Shown: positions 1 through 9,093 of the stretch, piece by piece
Position numbering within the stretch: position 1 is the stretch's first letter
Layout of the letters: each line of letters starts with the position of its first letter
Assembly: GCA_002707645.1 (NCBI GenBank)
Contig: PANN01000007.1
Location: 14,298-78,297 of the forward strand
Direction of reading: 5' to 3'
DNA from: Fidelibacterota bacterium
GTDB lineage: Bacteria > Fidelibacterota > Marinisomatia > SCGC-AAA003-L08 > D37C17
DNA length: 64,000 bases
The notes under the pieces: generated by a model
The model's database searches: none
What the model saw: the letters and a program-made list of their open reading frames with translations, nothing else
What the model was told of the DNA's origin: nothing
Program-made: the position numbers and the translations under genes

Positions 1-96
1 AGTAATACTATTTGAGCCAATAAATGGATTTGATTGTTTATCGCAACTAAAAAATATTAACATTGGAACTAAAACTATATATCTTAAAATTTTCAT
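1..96 (-). CDS. Partial lipoprotein (5' end only, runs off the left edge)
   Basis: Reverse complement from ATG at 96 reads MKILRYIVLVPMLIFFSCDKQSNPFIGSNSIT..., a signal peptide with a lipobox-like FFSC. It starts 5 nt after the stop of the upstream ORF. Not in the ORF track because truncated. Confidence 0.6.
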   Translation of the reverse strand, partial: MKILRYIVLVPMLIFFSCDKQSNPFIGSNSIT

Positions 97-101
97 TTAT
101 A

Positions 102-1079
102 CTAAAATTCTCTCTTTTTTAAATAAATTATATATTCAAAAATTATTTTATCAAATGTTTTCAAATTATCTACCCAAGAATATTCAGAACTTGTTAATCT
201 TTTTCTATACTTTAAAAGAAACTTACTCCTATTTTCATTATCATGCAATAGGGTAAACCAAGCAGAAATTTGATAATCAATATGAGTTCTATGGAAGTGA
301 AGCTGATCTTGGATAATATTTGAACTATACTTTCTTGAATTTGAATTAAAAGAAAGTCCAATCTTATTAGCAAATAATTTACTCTCGTAATTAATAAAAT
401 AATTCAGCTCAGTATATCCTCTATCCATATAATCTGTAGAAATAGTGCTATCATTTTTTGTTATATTCTTAGCATCAAAAAATATAATAGAAAAATTATA
501 TTTATTAAGCTTATTTTTATTTGAATATTTAACTTTAAAACCGTTAATCTCTAAATCGAACTCTGTAAAATAAGGATTATAAAATTGAGTTTGGTATAAG
601 TAATAGTAATTTAATTTAGATTTTTTATTTTTAATTGGTTTTTCATAACCTAAAGAATATTTTGAAAAATCAAAATCACAGCCTGTTCCTTCGTATATAT
701 TATCTAAAATACCTTGATCAACATCTACATACTCCCTCAAATAAATATCATTAATATAACTGTATGAAAAGTCTAAAAATCTATAGTCACCAAGTGGTTG
801 TTTCAATTTAAATGATAAACTGTAATTTGATTTATCATCGTAATCTAAAAAATAGTTTTTTTTTATTGAAAGATTAAACTTTGTTGATCTTTCAAAAAAC
901 TGAAATTTTCTTGATAAAGACTTCTGATTACTAATGTATCTAGAAAACAGTATATCTTCGCTTTCAGAAGATTTAAGAACATTATTATCATAACCAAAAT
1001 GGTAACTACTTTTATATTCCCAAGAAAAAATTGGACATAAAAAAAGTAATGATATAAAAATTAAATAAATTTGTTGCAT
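102..1079 (-). CDS. Predicted exported protein, possible outer-membrane beta-barrel, in Pgs-like operon
   Basis: Signal peptide (MQQIYLIFISLLFLCPIFSW), many alternating aromatic/polar stretches, C-terminal Phe (…YLKKREF) typical of OM barrels. No recognised family. Confidence 0.5.
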   Translation of the reverse strand: MQQIYLIFISLLFLCPIFSWEYKSSYHFGYDNNVLKSSESEDILFSRYISNQKSLSRKFQFFERSTKFNLSIKKNYFLDYDDKSNYSLSFKLKQPLGDYRFLDFSYSYINDIYLREYVDVDQGILDNIYEGTGCDFDFSKYSLGYEKPIKNKKSKLNYYYLYQTQFYNPYFTEFDLEINGFKVKYSNKNKLNKYNFSIIFFDAKNITKNDSTISTDYMDRGYTELNYFINYESKLFANKIGLSFNSNSRKYSSNIIQDQLHFHRTHIDYQISAWFTLLHDNENRSKFLLKYRKRLTSSEYSWVDNLKTFDKIIFEYIIYLKKREF

Positions 1080-2002
1080 TATTTTGAAGTGATAGAATTT
1101 GTCTCTACTTTTACCAAAACATTACTTTTAGAACTTTTAATATTATCAATCAAGTAATAATTCAAACCATCTGGAACGTTAAAATACATGGTATTATACT
1201 TTGTTAGATTTTTTTTATTATTTTCTTCATCAAAATAATACGCATCTTTTTTTGATTTAATAATCTTATGGTTTTGCTTAGCCATAAACTTTCCATTTTC
1301 TTCAATTTTAAAACCATATAAATTATTATCAGAGTAAATATCATCACTTCTAGACATTATTTTTAAAACAGCTGGACCAACAGCTTTAAATTGGAATTCA
1401 CTATTCTTATTAACTTGATACCACTTCTTGGACTTAACAAGGGAAGAATCCCTTAAAAAATAAACAGTATTTGATTTAACTATATTAACTGGATCAATAT
1501 AGGAATCAAATTTTTCTTCTATAATCTCATTATAGACAATACGAACATCTACTTCAGGACTACCCTTAAGCGGTTTTATTAGTAATCTAGCTTTTGAAGA
1601 ACCTTCCATTTCTTCAAGCCAAAACCCTGCATTTGTATAAGAAAATCCTCTTTTATTAGGTACTTTAGATGGCGAAACTTTCTTCTTGAATTTTAATTCT
1701 TTGGTAGTAGTATCTTTTCCTTCAATAATATTTAAAATATAACCAAATGATTTACTCGAATTACTATTTTTAGAAATTTTTGTTCTAGTAATTATTTTAA
1801 CTGTATAATCTTTCTGCTTACTAAACACTTCGTTTAAGTTGGGATATTTTAAATAACTTTTTTTATCTAAGTGATAATAAGTTCTGGTTTTATTTTCATC
1901 CGATATTTTAACAATTTCTATATTTTTGCTATTAATTGGTTTAAGTGGTATGGAATAAGCAAATGTCACCAATAATAAAATTAATCTAAATAATTGAATC
2001 AA
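1079..2002 (-). CDS. Exported protein of unknown function in Pgs-like operon
   Basis: N-terminal signal peptide (MIQLFRLILLLVTFAYS); stop/start overlap with neighbours; no recognised family. Confidence 0.5.
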   Translation of the reverse strand: MIQLFRLILLLVTFAYSIPLKPINSKNIEIVKISDENKTRTYYHLDKKSYLKYPNLNEVFSKQKDYTVKIITRTKISKNSNSSKSFGYILNIIEGKDTTTKELKFKKKVSPSKVPNKRGFSYTNAGFWLEEMEGSSKARLLIKPLKGSPEVDVRIVYNEIIEEKFDSYIDPVNIVKSNTVYFLRDSSLVKSKKWYQVNKNSEFQFKAVGPAVLKIMSRSDDIYSDNNLYGFKIEENGKFMAKQNHKIIKSKKDAYYFDEENNKKNLTKYNTMYFNVPDGLNYYLIDNIKSSKSNVLVKVETNSITSK

Positions 2003-3143
2003 CTTCGTCCTCCTTCATTTTTTTTCGTATTTCATAATGGCTGTATAATCCTATAATTAATGACATAATAACTGAAGCAATTAAAGCAAACCACACTGTC
2101 TTTACGTTAAATTTTTCAATATCATAGTACAACTTACCTTCTTTGATTTTATTTGCATCAGAATCGAGCAGGTATTCTACACCATAATCTTTTAAAAGTG
2201 AATTAATATTTTTGATATTAATAACTGGAATGTTTTTATCTAAAAAATAATAGGATATTGATTTCTTAAAATCTTTATAAAATAATTCTGAATTTTCATT
2301 ATCAAAATAAATTTCAGAAGAATCATCTTTCAAGATCGGATTTATTATTCCTCCTTTGATATAACTCTTACCTTTTCCAGGTCCTAATGAGGATGCATTT
2401 CCTCCAATATTAATAAAAGCAGAATAATTCATTATTTCATCAAATAAATTAATTTTTTTTGAAATATTCTTATCTAAATTTGATTCATTAATAAATAAAA
2501 CATCACTTTCAGCAATAATCTCTTCAATTAATTCTATCCCATCATCAGATAAATTGTCACCTAAATCATTTTCTCCTCCAATAGAACAACCTATACTTTG
2601 ATAATTAAATATATCATTATCATTTAATTTTTTTTCAATTTCCAACCAAGAATAATTAATTGTATTTGCACCCCATGAAGATGAACCTAAAGAAGAAATA
2701 ATCACAGGGTTTAAACCAAGCGCCTTACATGCAGATAATACGGCTATATTTGCACCGGGAAAAGAACCTGTCATAGATACAGCTACAGAATCACCTTTTT
2801 CTAAATTAGACTCTTCTAATAAATCAATAATAAAAGCACTAAAATTAGGATTGGTTGTTGCTATTTTAGATTGTAAAATTAAACTATCTTTATACTGGAT
2901 TGTTGTTATATCAGAATTTGCATCACCTATTAAGCCAGTTTTATATATATCACTTGGTGAAATTGATTTATTTTTTTTAATTATATTTATTGATTCAACC
3001 ATTATATCAACAGCTAAATATTTTTTATGAATATTAAAGTTATTTATATATGTTTTTGAATTTGAAACCATATAGACTAAACATAAGCTAACAAAAGCTA
3101 GTGCAAATAATATTCTTGTTCTTTGTATTTGAGGTCTAAACAT
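1986..3143 (-). CDS. PgsW-like poly-gamma-glutamate system protein
   Basis: N-terminal TM segment, conserved-looking core (VSMTGSFPGANIAVLSACKALGLNPVIISSLGSSSWGAN), C-terminal TM; directly downstream of pgsC/pgsB-like genes. Confidence 0.75.
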   Translation of the reverse strand: MFRPQIQRTRILFALAFVSLCLVYMVSNSKTYINNFNIHKKYLAVDIMVESINIIKKNKSISPSDIYKTGLIGDANSDITTIQYKDSLILQSKIATTNPNFSAFIIDLLEESNLEKGDSVAVSMTGSFPGANIAVLSACKALGLNPVIISSLGSSSWGANTINYSWLEIEKKLNDNDIFNYQSIGCSIGGENDLGDNLSDDGIELIEEIIAESDVLFINESNLDKNISKKINLFDEIMNYSAFINIGGNASSLGPGKGKSYIKGGIINPILKDDSSEIYFDNENSELFYKDFKKSISYYFLDKNIPVINIKNINSLLKDYGVEYLLDSDANKIKEGKLYYDIEKFNVKTVWFALIASVIMSLIIGLYSHYEIRKKMKEDEVDSII

Positions 3144-3608
3144 TTAGATACTATATATAAAAATTAACATTAAAAAGAAATGAACTATGCTTGATTCTAT
3201 TACAACAACAGAGACAGTCCGAATAATACCCTGTTTATCCATCCATGAGGCTATTAGACCTGGTATAATAAAACCAATATATTCCATGTAGAGGAAGTCT
3301 CTAAAAAGAAGTCCTATTAAAAAAGCAATTAATAAGGATAAAATAACTCTTCTTCTTCCAAAAACTATTATATAGTTTGATAAGAACTTTACTATTAAAA
3401 AAGTTAAGACACCTATAGAGAATGTAATTGATACAGCGTAAAAGTCTTGTAAATGAAGGGCGAAATAACCGGGCACTATAAGCCCCCCTCCCATCACACC
3501 TAAGGTTTCGCTGAAAATTAATCCAACTAACATTCCTACCCCAATTGCTAAATAAACATACTGAGCATAAGGCAAGATAAAGCTATCTACTGGAAAAACA
3601 AAACTCAT
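3144..3608 (-). CDS. pgsC: Poly-gamma-glutamate biosynthesis protein PgsC/CapC
   Basis: 154-aa polytopic membrane protein with ETLGVMGGGLIVPGYFALHLQ motif; adjacent to pgsB with ATGA overlap. Confidence 0.85.
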   Translation of the reverse strand: MSFVFPVDSFILPYAQYVYLAIGVGMLVGLIFSETLGVMGGGLIVPGYFALHLQDFYAVSITFSIGVLTFLIVKFLSNYIIVFGRRRVILSLLIAFLIGLLFRDFLYMEYIGFIIPGLIASWMDKQGIIRTVSVVVIESSIVHFFLMLIFIYSI

Positions 3609-4759
3609 GATTTAAACTCTTTTAATTGATTTATAAACTCATCACCCCAGCCAACTATATTGCCAATTCCAACTATTGTAAACTGATTTAATTCTACTAT
3701 ATAATTTATAACATCATTTTGGTTTGATTTCATTGGAAATTTTTTAATTTTTATTTTATTATTATTTTTAGATAGCTCTAAATCAACATTATCTGCTCTT
3801 ATTATAAATAGATCAGGCTTAATTTTATTAAGCACTAAATCAATTAATTGAATTGTTCGATACCTTCTATCATTTCTACTATTTAAGAAGAAGCATGTCT
3901 TATTTTTCTCTTTTAACTTTATGAGTTTCCAGACTCTAAAAGTTGAATCTGGATCATTTGCAGCAAAAGCACTAATAAATTTATTTTTATTTTTCAGATT
4001 CCATATTAGTAATGCACCTGGATCAGGTATAGTTTTCAGCATTCCAGCTAATGCTTTTTCTCTTTTTACTCCTGCCTCCATACAAACAGATAGAGCTAAT
4101 TCAACATTCTCCGTATGTTCTAAGTATGGCATTTTTGTCATGTAGCTTGATTCAATACTAGACTCACTTGATTTAACTATTTTAGAATTTCTTTTAAGTG
4201 CGATTTTTTTTAAGAATTTTAAAGATAATTTTTCTGATGTGAATATTTTTGAATTAAATGGAATAGTATTAGATAAAGAATAAGCAATATCTCTAATTGT
4301 ATCTCCCATTTCATCAACATGATCTCTCCTTACATTTGTAATGACACTGATTGTGGACTTTACAATCTTATGCTCAGAAATCCATTGATACTGTGGATTT
4401 ACTGCCATACATTCAATAACCAATGCATCAGGATTTTTCTTACCAAAAAACCTAATCAATCTAATTTGCTCTCCAATAGTTGCTGACCTTAATCTGTGCA
4501 GTTCTAAATCTTTCCCTTTATCATTAATAATCCGAGGAATAGTACCTGTTGTTTTAGCAAACGTCTTTAAACCACCTTGTCTAAGTCCAGCAGCAATTAA
4601 CCTTACAACACTTGACTTGCCTCTAGTTCCATTTACATGAATTCTAATTGGTATCTTTTTTAGCGAAATTTTATGAACTCTAGATTCAGATACTCCAAAT
4701 ATAACAAGTATAAAAATTATACATATTAAAGCATTTATTGATATTAATGTTAATTCCAT
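3605..4759 (-). CDS. pgsB: Poly-gamma-glutamate synthase PgsB/CapB (Mur ligase-like)
   Basis: IRIHVNGTRGKSSVVRLIAAGLRQGGLKTFAKTTGTIPRII P-loop, ECMAVNPQYQW, ITNVRRDHVDEMG. Confidence 0.9.
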   Translation of the reverse strand: MELTLISINALICIIFILVIFGVSESRVHKISLKKIPIRIHVNGTRGKSSVVRLIAAGLRQGGLKTFAKTTGTIPRIINDKGKDLELHRLRSATIGEQIRLIRFFGKKNPDALVIECMAVNPQYQWISEHKIVKSTISVITNVRRDHVDEMGDTIRDIAYSLSNTIPFNSKIFTSEKLSLKFLKKIALKRNSKIVKSSESSIESSYMTKMPYLEHTENVELALSVCMEAGVKREKALAGMLKTIPDPGALLIWNLKNKNKFISAFAANDPDSTFRVWKLIKLKEKNKTCFFLNSRNDRRYRTIQLIDLVLNKIKPDLFIIRADNVDLELSKNNNKIKIKKFPMKSNQNDVINYIVELNQFTIVGIGNIVGWGDEFINQLKEFKS

Positions 4760-4778
4760 TTAAGGATAGAATATAATT

Positions 4779-7700
4779 TTACGAATTGAGAATAATATTT
4801 ATAATTATAATTACATCTAAGATGTTTACGTTTCCATTGCCGTCAACATCAGCAATATAAACACCCATTGAGTCTAATAGCTCTGCATTTATAATATGAT
4901 TAACTGTAACTATTACATCTAATACATTAATTTCTTCATCTTGGTTTGGATCACCTGGTAAAGTTTGTATTGGATTTCTTGTTGTTATGAATATTGCTGA
5001 CTCATCATTTAAGACCATTGAACTTTGTGGATATTGATTATTAAAAGTATACTGAAGACCGTCATTAGATAAATGATTTTCAATTCCCACAGTACAATAA
5101 GCACCATGTAAAGGAGTACCCCAGCCACCGTAACTACCAGTTGAAGTATTATTGAATTCTTTATATTGAATTTTGACCTCATTGTCTCCAGTTGGAGTCA
5201 AATAAGTTTCATCGTATAAAATAATCTGAAATGTCTCTATTGAATTATTATTATAAGTCCTCATTTCAGACCATTGTACAACTAAATAATGGTCACTTTC
5301 ATATTTATATATTTCAGCAGCAGAACTTGTTTTTAAATCATCCCAAAAAGCTGCAATCATAGGTGAAGGACCACCAGCTCCTGGGATAGGATAATTCCTG
5401 AATGAAGTAATATTTGATTCGCCAAATGTAATCCACCCATTTGTATTTACAGTAATTTTGCTATAAGATATTCCATAAAATTTAAAATTAAAGGGTAAAT
5501 CTAAAGTATAAGAACTGCTAGATATACCATTGCCATCTCCACTATCGCTCATTGGCAAAAGTGAACCTTGGCCTCCATAATCTTGATCGATTTCTATCCA
5601 ATCGTATATAGGACATAGATTATATCCCAAATCATTAGAATCATAAATGTAATAACCATGAAGATCAGGACCAAGAGGATCATTAACATTTGTTTCACCA
5701 ATATTTAATGGGAAAGATATTTCCTGATTATAACCACTTTCACTTACTATGCTTGCTTGAATGTTTACTATAGAACCATTAATTGTATTAGAATCAATTA
5801 AGACCCTAGCATTTAGACTATTACTAGGCTCAGAAACTTCACCTGCAATGATAGTATCATAATTAAGAATATTTTGGATAATATCTATTGAATAACCTGA
5901 ATGTAATAGATTCAATTGAACATTATCTAAATCTATACTACCAATATTCCTTAAATATATTTTTAAATCTGTCTCTAAACCAGGAGATAAATTATCATTA
6001 CCTATAATTTCGATGTTGTCAAAGACTATATGACTAGCATAAACATCCAAATTAACATTAGACTCCCAACTATTACCAGAACTATCAAATAAATTTAATC
6101 TTAATAATAAATCTTCATTATTAGTTATGTCACCTAGAAGCTCTAAAACAAAAGAGATACTTTCAATTTGGCCAGGATTAATTTGATTAACTGTATTTGA
6201 AATATCTGTTACAACTAATGAATTTGATTCAGATAATAAATTAGATTGCAAATCATAAATAATTTGTTCGCTGTAATTTACCAAGGGAATTGTAACAGAG
6301 ATAGTTTCACCAGGATTTAAGACCCCATCGTTATTACCACTAGTCATCTCACCAATCGAGTCATTAATAATAATATTCTCATAATCAACATTAACAGTAG
6401 CATTGCTGTAATCTTGGATAATAAAACTATTTTCAACAGGAATAAAGTTTTGTTTAACTGCTGTCACATATACTTCACCAAAACTATTGTAATCTAAATC
6501 AAAAGTTACAAAACCAGAGCTATCAGTATGTTTAGATACGAATATTTCATCGTTGTCTTTTAAAACTGTCACCAAAACATTATCAATCGGTAAACTATTA
6601 TCATCTGTTATATTAATTTCAATAAAATTAGTTCCAAATGGTATAGATTCATTATGAGTTACATTCATAGAATTTGGAGTATCTGTCCAAAGAAGTAAAG
6701 CGGGATCACCGATTAAATTATTCCAAAAAGAAAATATACTAACTCTATCGTTTGGGTTTTCCGGATATGTGCTTAATAAAGATAATTTTCCATTAGTAAC
6801 AACAGAACCAGCTAGCTTTAAGTTTTTGGCAAAGATACCATCATATATACCCATGCCAACTATGTTATTAAACATCGTATGCGTTCCTGTAGTCGCTGTT
6901 CCAATAGAGGCTACAGCACCCTTTGGGTTGCTTACCGAACCTGCTCTAAAAAATTCTTCACTTAATGAAGTCCCATTGTAATCTCCTGTACCACACGTTA
7001 AAAAGGTTGCAAAAGGTGTTTTATAATAATTATTAGCTGAATTAATATTTCCAGAGCCAAAACCACTGGAGCCATAATAACCTCTGTAATTCATATATAA
7101 ACATCCATCCTCTAATTCATTTTCCATCCAGCTAGAATAATTACCACTTCCATAATTCGTATTAATTTCATTAAAGCCATATTGACTCATCATGTTTTCT
7201 ATGTATTGATTTGTAATTATTGTTGATTGCCCAGAAGAACTAGGATCACCACATAAAGCAGCACGTTCGTACCAATCTGTTCCAACTTGTGATAAATAAG
7301 TTGCTTTTTCATATGCTATTGTTTTATTGATGACATTATTTAAATCACTGTTTGAATTAACTGAAATACGACCAATTATAATTTCTGGTAATAGATCTGT
7401 TCCGTCTAATTGAGTATATGGTAAATCTCCTGCCCCACTATAGCCTGACCAACTTTCTGTAAAATATCCGATACTATAGCTTCCACTTGTATCTCCAATT
7501 AAACCAACTATTTCTGGTGGATTTTCCCAGTTATCATAAGCATTTTGAATATAATTTTTAATATCTGATGAGCTAGATCCAATTTCATTTGTAGATATGG
7601 AATTGACTACATAGCCAGACTTATGTCTCCATTCTAGTAAATTTTGAACATAGGAATTATCAATAGAAGAACCTCCACAAATATATAATATTGAAGGAGA

Positions 7701-8297
7701 TTGATAATCCTCAGATCTATTACTAGTTTCATAATTAATAATTAGATTTTCATAAAAATCTTCGAATAATTTTGATTTTTTTAACTTTCTATTATCTCTA
7801 ATAACATCTGATTGATATTCGTCAATTAGAATATTAACATTATTTAAATATTCCAATTCTCCATTGGACAGATTAATTCTAAACGGATAATATGTTATCT
7901 GCTTAACAACTAGTCCTCTAAATATCATTTCTTCAGAAACTACTAAATTATTTTTGGGGAAATATTGACTATCTAATCCAGTATTTTGCACAATTTTACT
8001 CTTCATCGATTCATGTACAAAACTGTGAGGAGAAAAGTCTTCCAGTGAACTTGTAACGCTTATATCGAACCCATCTTTAATTTGATAAAAAGATGAATAG
8101 GAAGGCAATATAGTTTCATTAAATTCTAACTCACTTGAATTTAATTGCTTGTTGAAACTCTCAATTTTTTTAGATATATCAACCATATCAAGTTCAAAAA
8201 TGTTATTTTCTTCATCTAAAATATGAAAATTTGAACCTCCAATTACAAAAGTAAAAAAGGCTATTAAAATTATATATTTATTATAAGTGTTATTCAT
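4779..8297 (-). CDS. C25 (gingipain-like) cysteine peptidase family protein with Ig-like/NIDO-like regions and C-terminal dockerin-like repeats
   Basis: Propeptide-like N-terminus, LPEIIIGRISV, MNYRGYYGSSGF, FLTCGTGDYNGTSLSEEF, KGAVASIGTATTGTH; C-terminal GDPNQDEEINVLDVIVTVNHII / ADVDGNGNVNILDVIIIINIIL. Confidence 0.8.
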   Translation of the reverse strand: MNNTYNKYIILIAFFTFVIGGSNFHILDEENNIFELDMVDISKKIESFNKQLNSSELEFNETILPSYSSFYQIKDGFDISVTSSLEDFSPHSFVHESMKSKIVQNTGLDSQYFPKNNLVVSEEMIFRGLVVKQITYYPFRINLSNGELEYLNNVNILIDEYQSDVIRDNRKLKKSKLFEDFYENLIINYETSNRSEDYQSPSILYICGGSSIDNSYVQNLLEWRHKSGYVVNSISTNEIGSSSSDIKNYIQNAYDNWENPPEIVGLIGDTSGSYSIGYFTESWSGYSGAGDLPYTQLDGTDLLPEIIIGRISVNSNSDLNNVINKTIAYEKATYLSQVGTDWYERAALCGDPSSSGQSTIITNQYIENMMSQYGFNEINTNYGSGNYSSWMENELEDGCLYMNYRGYYGSSGFGSGNINSANNYYKTPFATFLTCGTGDYNGTSLSEEFFRAGSVSNPKGAVASIGTATTGTHTMFNNIVGMGIYDGIFAKNLKLAGSVVTNGKLSLLSTYPENPNDRVSIFSFWNNLIGDPALLLWTDTPNSMNVTHNESIPFGTNFIEINITDDNSLPIDNVLVTVLKDNDEIFVSKHTDSSGFVTFDLDYNSFGEVYVTAVKQNFIPVENSFIIQDYSNATVNVDYENIIINDSIGEMTSGNNDGVLNPGETISVTIPLVNYSEQIIYDLQSNLLSESNSLVVTDISNTVNQINPGQIESISFVLELLGDITNNEDLLLRLNLFDSSGNSWESNVNLDVYASHIVFDNIEIIGNDNLSPGLETDLKIYLRNIGSIDLDNVQLNLLHSGYSIDIIQNILNYDTIIAGEVSEPSNSLNARVLIDSNTINGSIVNIQASIVSESGYNQEISFPLNIGETNVNDPLGPDLHGYYIYDSNDLGYNLCPIYDWIEIDQDYGGQGSLLPMSDSGDGNGISSSSYTLDLPFNFKFYGISYSKITVNTNGWITFGESNITSFRNYPIPGAGGPSPMIAAFWDDLKTSSAAEIYKYESDHYLVVQWSEMRTYNNNSIETFQIILYDETYLTPTGDNEVKIQYKEFNNTSTGSYGGWGTPLHGAYCTVGIENHLSNDGLQYTFNNQYPQSSMVLNDESAIFITTRNPIQTLPGDPNQDEEINVLDVIVTVNHIINAELLDSMGVYIADVDGNGNVNILDVIIIINIILNS

Positions 8298-8644
8298 GTA
8301 TTAAATCTTATTTTATTAATTAATTTATAATACAATTAGTATTATCATTAATATAAGTTTGTATCATTATGTAAATATAATTCCAATTATTATAATAAAT
8401 ATAAAACTTTAATTTTTTTCTAAAATTGATAAATAACAACTTTATTTATTAAAAATAATTTTGTATTTTTTTATATCCGTATTAGAATAACACATTAACT
8501 ACTACTATTATACACTAAATAAATTAGTTATATCAAATTAACATGTTGTTACATAAATTAAGTGTATAAAATTATTACTATAATATAAATTTGGGTTTAT
8601 GTTTAGTGCTCAAGGTTAAACATTAATATAAGAGGAGAATAAGA

Positions 8645-9085
8645 ATGATTAAGAATCTTAAACAAAGATTACAAGAGGGTTTTACCCTTGTTGAAATACT
8701 AATTGTTGTTGTAATTATAGGTATTTTAGCCGCAATAGCTATTCCTACATATTTTGATTATGTTGAGAGAGGATATGCTTCGGATGCAAAAGTTCAGATG
8801 AAAAATATATTAGAAAATTCAAAACTTTACTACGCAGAAAATGCAGAGTTTCCCGAAGATGTTGAAACTATGAATTCTGAAGGATATTCTAATGTTCCAA
8901 GATCCACGCTTGATAAATGGAGTTTTACTATTGATTTAAGTTATGATGATACTGAAGGCATAACAGGTCAATTGACTGCAGAAAGTACAGACAAAATGAA
9001 AGGTGGAGCGGGTCAGAGTATTATCTTTGAACTTAAAGATGGTAAATTTTATGGTTATGGTGCTGAAGAACAAGAGGGCAGCTAA
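8645..9085 (+). CDS. pilA: Type IV major pilin-like prepilin
   Basis: EG^FTLVEILIVVVIIGILAAIAIPTYFDY prepilin signal with Glu5; AGGAG RBS upstream of ATG. Confidence 0.85.
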   Translation: MIKNLKQRLQEGFTLVEILIVVVIIGILAAIAIPTYFDYVERGYASDAKVQMKNILENSKLYYAENAEFPEDVETMNSEGYSNVPRSTLDKWSFTIDLSYDDTEGITGQLTAESTDKMKGGAGQSIIFELKDGKFYGYGAEEQEGS

Positions 9086-9093
9086 ACTTTAAT

